Positions 58,340 to 64,000 of a stretch of DNA of 64,000 nt are shown here, in pieces; position 1 is the first letter of the stretch, and each line of letters begins with the position of its first letter. A model generated the notes under the pieces. That model saw only the letters and a program-made list of their open reading frames with translations. It did not search any database and was not told the origin of the DNA. The position numbers and the translations under genes are program-made. Source of the stretch: Paguma larvata (lineage: Eukaryota > Chordata > Mammalia > Carnivora > Viverridae); NCBI GenBank assembly GCA_030068075.1, contig CM057844.1, positions 17,592,001-17,656,000 of the forward strand, read 5' to 3'.

Positions 58340-58783
58340 TCCAATGTGGGTTAATTCTATTCAGTGGAAAATGAAAGGACCAGAATGTGGTCTGCAGTAA
58401 TGACCCAAAGTAAAGGGCCATTCGGTCTTTCAGAAGCATCAGACCAAATGCTATGATTTAAGATTATTTTTTTAATTAAACTGGGAGACTTTATTATCTT
58501 CCATATGGAATATTCCATTGTAATCAGAACATGTGGGACTCCTATACTTATCTTTTTAATATGAAGAAAGTCAACTTCAAAATATACATCACTGGGTTTT
58601 TAAATTTTTAATTTCTATTCATCAGAAACTGATGGGATTTTTAAAAAATTAGACTTCAAACGAGATTTTTGTAAATGAACTTGTATTTTTCTACTGGTTT
58701 TTATGGTAATGCTGGAGATCTGTTCTTACAGAATAATTCTGCCCACGATGAGCTGAACTTTACCAAAATCTGTATTAGTCTCC
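58340..58783. other. Unique non-coding sequence
   Basis: No gene or repeat recognised. Confidence 0.45.
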
Positions 58784-58965
58784 TATAGCTGCTGTAACAA
58801 ATTACCACAAATGTAAAACCTAAGTTTCTTCTCTTACAGTTCTGGAGTCCAGAATCCCAAAATCAGTTTCACTGGGCTAATGTCGAGGTGTTGGCAGGGT
58901 TGTGTCCTTTCTGAGACTCCAGAGACCTCATTTCCTTTCCTTTTCTAGCTATAACCTCTATATAT
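58784..58965 (-). mobile_element. MLT1-type LTR fragment
   Basis: tgtattagtctcctatagctgctgtaacaaattaccac, tcttacagttctggagtcc, gtcgaggtgttggcagggttg and tttcctttccttttctagc are the antisense 3' end of an MLT1-class LTR. Confidence 0.8.
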
Positions 58966-58969
58966 CTCT

Positions 58970-59110
58970 ACTCATTTAATGCTCCCAATAGCTCCAGGAG
59001 GTTGGTACAGTTATTTCCACTGTTTTACAGATAAAGAAAATGAAACACAAAATGGCAAAGTGACTTGTCCAGAGTCATGCAGAGGCAGGGCTCTAAGGCC
59101 ACACTTCACT
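58970..59110 (-). mobile_element. MIR SINE remnant
   Basis: ctcatttaatgctcccaatagctcc, aggaggttggtacag, acagataaagaaaatgaaac and gacttgtccagagtcatgcag are MIR antisense. Confidence 0.82.
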
Positions 59111-59204
59111 TTCTTTTGTTCAAAAATACCACCAAATTTAAGACCACAGAACATTTTAAAAATTGTTTATCTAACGAAATGATACTTAGGATTAAACTGA
59201 TATA

Positions 59205-59328
59205 ATATTTTGGGGAGAGGGGGATGTGGGAGGGGGGAGAATGGATGATGGGCACAGAGGAGGGCACTTGTTGGGATTATCACGGGATGTTGTATGGAAG
59301 CCAAATTGACAATAAATTATTCAAAAAA
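59205..59328 (+). mobile_element. Carnivore L1 3' tip, sense
   Basis: gggggatgtgggaggggggag, gatgggcacagaggagggcacttgttggg, gttgtatggaagcc and aaattgacaataaattattc are the sense 3' end of carnivore L1. Strongly 5'-truncated. Confidence 0.88.
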
Positions 59329-59454
59329 TATTTTCAAATAATTCAGGGGATATTTTCAAATCTGAAATAGTCATTTGAAATATCTACATTTTTAAAAAGA
59401 TCTAAATTCTAAAGGATATAAGATACAGCAGTTGTAATAATATTAGCCAGGAGG

Positions 59455-59490
59455 TCATCCTTAATCATAAGCATCATCCTTAATCATAAG
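59455..59490. repeat. 19-bp tandem duplication
   Basis: tcatccttaatcataag occurs at 59455-59471 and again at 59474-59490 without mismatch. Confidence 0.97.
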
Positions 59491-61104
59491 ACCAATTTAA
59501 CTGGAGCAATTGGAAAAATAATTAAAAGCTCCAATACAAAAACGTTGCATTACCTTTGAATAGACAAATGAGTGATTAAATGTAGGTATGCAAAAAAAGC
59601 TTGTTATTATTTGTATACAGACTAGTGCTATTAGTGTGTAATAAGATAGCTCTTTTTCTTTAAGCAGGTCAGAGTTTCTACTATAACCCTGTTTTCACAA
59701 TTAATTTGAACAAGATCATTTTTTTTTTCTGAAAAGGATGGTAACATCAAATGGTCCTGGCTGATTTATCATGTATGCTGAACTTATAAGTTCTAATATT
59801 TTTGGTTATACTGAAGCCCTATTTTCCCATAAGATTGTAAAGAAACTCTGACGAGGTCATTTACAAACAACAACAAATAAAAATCTCTTGTTACTAAGCC
59901 AGAGACAGTCAATATTTTGGTTAACTGTATATGTATATACTTCTTTATGAGGCAATGGTGGCCTTATTTGACTAAGTTCTCTATGATAAACTTCTAAATC
60001 ATCTCTGAGATTCTTCATTTTTGGCATTCTCTCACCCTCACAGTAAAATTCAATCCCAAACATGTGTTATTCACTGATTTATCATAGCGAGACCTGCTCT
60101 TAGATCAGGTGCTATCCTTGATGCTGAAGATGGGTAAGACATGATCTCTATTCTTAAGCAAGTCACAGACAAGGGAGGAATCTGGTGATAAGACAAATAC
60201 TGTGAGATGGGCTATAACAGAACTATGTACAGAATACTATGAATGCTTGCCAGGAGTATTGCTTAAGGAAAAAAAAAAGATTTTGGAGCCATATTTTCCA
60301 GAATGAGGAGGAGTATTGAGGGGCATGGCATCTTTAAGTACATGTCAGGAGCATAGTGTGCCCTTCAGGGCTGGAGGGGTCAAAGGGGGACAGATTATGA
60401 AGATCTCTTTGCTAACAAGTCTGAACTTGATCATAAAGGCAATTAAGAACCATAAAAGATTTTTAAATTGGAGTGTGACACCACCCACTCCAATATAACC
60501 CACACCCAGACAGCTTCTGCTACCCCAGATAAAATTTCTCCACGCCTCTATTATATTCTCCTCCCTGAAAAATCTTCCCAAGGTAGTTGAAGAAAAGAGA
60601 TCCAAAAATTCTTCAATTAACATAGGTCAGAGCACAACACTTGAGGTTTGAAGGCCCATTGTTACTTTCTCTATCTTGGGGGTTTTTACTCTGATCCTTT
60701 CAGTCTTAGGGCCCGAGAGGGCTGAAGACTCTACTCTACTCACCTTCAACCAGAGCAAGTTGCTTTGATTTGTTATACATACTATTTTTCCTCTTCTAAA
60801 TTTCTTCTGGGAAGAAAAAAACTTGACTCCTAAAATATGCATTCTCACACCATCCTCAGTCAGCGGCAAGGTGAATCACCCACTAAAGACCTGGCTTCTA
60901 GTTCTCACTCCACCAACTAATCGTGTGTCCCTTGTCAAGTGGTTTGAAAGCTACATGTAGATCCATCTTTTTTTCATGATTCCATAGAATCCTAGAGCAG
61001 AGAAAGAATTCAGAAGCCCATAGAAATGGAGTCTTGCCTGAGATCAGTGCATTCCAGGACTAGAGAGACTCTGGTTCTCCAGGTAACAAGTCTAGAGCTC
61101 ATTC
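59491..61104. other. Unique non-coding sequence
   Basis: No gene. A weak MIR-like run near 60880-60940. Open frames at 60345-60869 on the minus strand have no domain. Confidence 0.45.
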
Positions 61105-61290
61105 GACCATTCTCCATCTCCATACTACTTCTCCCCACTGCCACTCTTACTTGATCTATACCTGCCTAGACTATGGTAGTCGCCTCCTTACTGGTCTTCC
61201 TATTTCCAACCCTGACTATTCTCAATAATGGCAATCAGAATCTTCCTATTGCAACTTCTGGGCTCAAGACCTGAAGTATATGAGATCTGT
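61105..61290 (+). mobile_element. L2 LINE fragment
   Basis: gatctatacctgcctagactatggtagtcgcctccttactggtcttcc and ggcaatcagaatcttcctattgcaac match the L2 3' region. Related in position within L2 to the start of 62460-63122. Confidence 0.75.
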
Positions 61291-61611
61291 ATTATCTCTC
61301 TCACAAGGTTAAGGGATCAAATGAGTTGCAATAACTCTTTGAAATATGGAAAAGAGTTGCCGTTGTTTTATCTCTAACCCAAAAGTTAAATAAAATAAAA
61401 TCAACCTCTTCAAGAAGCAAGGTGAGGCTCCTGGTCTCCCCAGATATTTCCAGGGAGGGAGGGGACTCCTCTAATCACTCATCGAGTCCTCCCTTGATTC
61501 ACTCTTTTGTGATCACCTCTAGAGGAAAAAGAACACAAGCTTTGTAGAAGGGCAGCTGGCCAAGTCGCTCCAAGCAGGGGAAAGAAGTACCACTGGGAAA
61601 CAAAACTGAAT
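61291..61611. other. Unique non-coding sequence
   Basis: No gene or repeat recognised. Confidence 0.45.
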
Positions 61612-61626
61612 ACTGCCATCTACTGG
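61612..61626 (-). promoter_or_regulatory. CTCF-binding motif (exact consensus)
   Basis: Read on the minus strand the sequence is CCAGTAGATGGCAGT. It fits all 15 positions of the CTCF core consensus CCASYAGRKGGCRSY. It lies outside any recognised SINE, in repeat-free DNA. CTCF is the vertebrate zinc-finger protein that anchors chromatin loops. Motif orientation would set loop direction. Binding is inferred from sequence only. Confidence 0.6.
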
Positions 61627-62459
61627 GAGAAAAAGGCACACAGTGGAGAAAGCTCATGCTGCCGGTCAGGACAAAAAGAAATCAGAAATGACGAAAGACA
61701 TTACTTAAACTAAGCTGCTAAGGGGGAAATGACTGAAGAAACAAAAGGAAATAACAAAAGCATAGGTGGCATAGTGGAAGCAAAGTGTGATGGAGAAACT
61801 TAAATGGTCCTTAGTGGGCAACTTCCCACTCGTTCCATTTTGCAGGGTAGAAAGTAGAAGTACAAGACATTTGAATAACTTCCTTGTGGTTACTCAACTG
61901 CTAAGTAGCTAAGTAATAACACCAGAAATATACCCTTTGCTCAAACCTGGCATACTGTTTTATATTACACTGTTTATATTATAAACACAAAACAAATGCA
62001 GAGACCATTATATCTACATTTTTGGTTACATGGGAATTAGGCGTCTATCAATCTAGGAATACACATAATTATTCACATTGCAATTTGTTGAAGGAAGTAT
62101 TCACAATGGCTAAATTAGAAGAAAGGGATGAGTGGCACAAAATCATTTATGGATGAGATGAATGGAGAGGAAGCGGGCATATAGAGAGCATGAAAGGGAA
62201 AGGGAGGAAAATGTCCCAAATTGGGAGGTGGAGGGAGAGATGAAGAACTGTGCCTCACACTAATCTCTTATCAATAACATTCACTGGAGAAAGAAGTTTC
62301 CACCAGTTTGTTGTTTTGTTGTTGTTGTTGTTCTTGGATGAGTACTAGTGACTTGGACTAACCCCCAGAGTGACTGCATTACCCCCCAAATGGAGAAAGT
62401 CAGAAAACCTCATTGAACCTATGTTCAAAATACATCCAGATAATGGCCACTTCTTACCA
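61627..62459. other. Unique non-coding sequence
   Basis: No gene. A short GTT run at 62315-62331. Confidence 0.45.
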
Positions 62460-63122
62460 CCTACACGGTTACCACCCTGGCCTATGCCACCACCATCCTC
62501 TGCCTGGATCACTGCAGTAGCCTCCTAACTAGTCCTCCTGCCTCTAATCTTGGCTATTCTCAGCACTGGCAACCAGAGTCATCCTGTTACAACTACTGGG
62601 ATTAAGACCTTCCAAAGCCTCTTGCCTCCAATCTCATTCATCAATGAGTGAAAGTTAAAGCCCTTACTATGTCCTGCAAAACCCCACACAGTATGGGTAC
62701 CATGTCATCCCTATTTTCTCCCCATTGCTTATTCAGCTCCAGGTACACTGACTTCCCTGCTCTTCCTCTAATCAGATGAACCCTCACATTAGGTATTTTT
62801 CACTGGATGTTCCCTCTGTTTGAAAGGTTCTCTCCCCAGATATCTATACAAACAACTACCTCACTTCCTTCAATTCTTTGTTGAAATGTCATTTTCTCAA
62901 TAAAGCCTACCCACAATTAAAATTGCAAACTCAGTCTTCTCTGTGTATAGATTTTTTATGGCACATTCAAATATATAATTACTTACTGTCATCTGCTTGG
63001 TTATAATGGCAGATTCTTGACAAGCTCTTCACCTCTTTTTTGATTATTGTGTCTTCTGTTCCCAAAAGAGTATCCAACACACATTAGGCAGTCAACAAAT
63101 TTTGTTGAATGAATAAATGAAA
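62460..63122 (+). mobile_element. L2 LINE 3' region, long copy
   Basis: cctggatcactgcagtagcctcctaactagtcctcctgcctc, ggcaaccagagtcatcctgttac, agttaaagcccttactatgtcctgc, tctcaataaagcctacccac and a terminal attttgttgaatgaataaatg give about 660 bp of L2 3' sequence in order, the longest LINE piece in the window. Confidence 0.92.
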
Positions 63123-64000
63123 TATAACAATGATACTTGCATCAAAGATAAAATTGCAAATGCTTATCATCTACCCCATTCTCCTAAGAATGAAACTACC
63201 TAAGAAGTCATTTAATCAAGTCCTTTTATTTCATAGGGTAGAAAAAAGAGGCTCAGGAAGACTAAATGACTAGGATACGGTAACATGTGTTCTGATCCAA
63301 TACCAAATGTTCTTCCATCCATTCTTCTCGTCTCTTCAATGATACTGTCACTATGACAATAAAAAGCACACGTTTTGCTTTTGGCCCTCCGTGATATAGA
63401 CCAAATTCAAAAGGTGAAAAACTTTTGTTGGTGGGTATTCAGAAAAGTTTAAACTGTCTACTTTATGTAATGTTCCAATAGTCCAAGAAAATATACCAAT
63501 AGAGTGCTGAATATTGCTCCCTCATACACTCATCCACCCCTTCAGAGAAAGTGCTTCCTTCTTCAAACCAAAGGAATTTAAACCTCAACTCACAGGGTTG
63601 TGCTAGCTTGAATTCACTGTCATCCCATGCCAGGACATATATGGTTTACTGTAAATATTCCAAAGGACATTTCCCCAAATCTGAGTTATTCAGTCAGGGA
63701 CAAGGTGGAGGAGATGGTGATAAGGCTGGAGATTGATAGTCGAGGGTAGACAATGGGATTCCATACCTGGTCACCTTCAAGATCTCCCCACCAATCTGAG
63801 AAGCCAAACAAGAATTCCTCCTGGTAATTCAGAGATAAGACCAAATATCGCCCAAACCAATATCTCGGAAATACTAAAGTTAAGTCCACATTAAATAAGA
63901 AATACATTTCCCTAAATGTAATGTAATTGGTCCAGATGCTGCCCACAGTGGAAAGAAAGCCTCCATATGAAGACAAATAGACTCCATTTGTCTAGCCTCT
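63123..64000. other. Mostly unique; MIR scrap at 63205-63275
   Basis: No gene. ttatttcatagggtagaaaaaagaggctcaggaag looks like a MIR antisense core at 63225-63260. The minus-strand open frame at 63686-63976 (96 codons) has no domain that I recognise and its edges are not splice-like. Confidence 0.45.

Noticed and set aside
1..64000. CRISPR arrays, operons, prophage or other prokaryotic systems
   Set aside because: Sequence is clearly mammalian. Regular repeats are microsatellites or dispersed SINEs, not spacer arrays.

Overview
The window is a stretch of mammalian, almost certainly felid (cat-family), nuclear DNA. The clearest marker is a set of 18 copies of the tRNA-Lys-derived carnivore SINE in its felid form: a head reading like a gcgcctgggtggctcag box, a pyrimidine-rich middle, and an aaataaataaacgtt-type tail. 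Several copies have well-preserved target-site duplications (TSDs). Three older, shorter carnivore SINEs and pieces of carnivore L1 3' ends agree with this. The sequence is AT-rich and CpG-poor, with no operons, Shine-Dalgarno signals or bacterial gene structure.

I find no protein-coding gene, exon chain, rRNA, tRNA or known ncRNA gene. All long open frames are short (up to about 134 codons). They fall inside SINEs, simple repeats or LINE remnants, or lack any recognisable domain. The window is best read as intergenic or deep-intronic DNA. The sequence alone cannot say which.

Layout: 0-7 kb has an L2 3' end whose tail grew into a GGAA microsatellite, several SINEs, and an L2 reverse-transcriptase remnant split by a SINE. 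7-15 kb holds old MIR, MER5A and L1 scraps, a GC-richer unassigned patch (10.72-11.1 kb), and a CA/GA microsatellite. 15-19 kb holds two related LTR-like repeats and an old L1 interrupted by a younger L1 piece. 20-30 kb has a CR1/L3-like fossil, a hAT-type DNA transposon, a GT/CA hairpin, two adjacent LTR remnants and MIR elements. 30-37 kb has a MER5A split by a SINE, nested opposing SINEs, a MaLR-type LTR and a long pyrimidine tract. 37-50 kb is mostly unique sequence with scattered old repeats. 50-52 kb is a dense pile of SINEs, an L2 with an internal CA/GA array, and three consecutive MER5A copies. 52-64 kb is largely unique sequence with L2/MIR remnants and an exact match to the CTCF consensus at 61.6 kb.

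Nothing here resembles a novel multi-gene system. The most useful leads are regulatory (the CTCF site, GATA/HNF-like motif clusters in repeat-free DNA), structural (hairpin, mirror-type pyrimidine tract, compound microsatellites) and evolutionary (nested insertions, shared L1 truncation points, a deep CR1-like fossil). Repeat family names are from memory of consensus sequences and were not checked by alignment.
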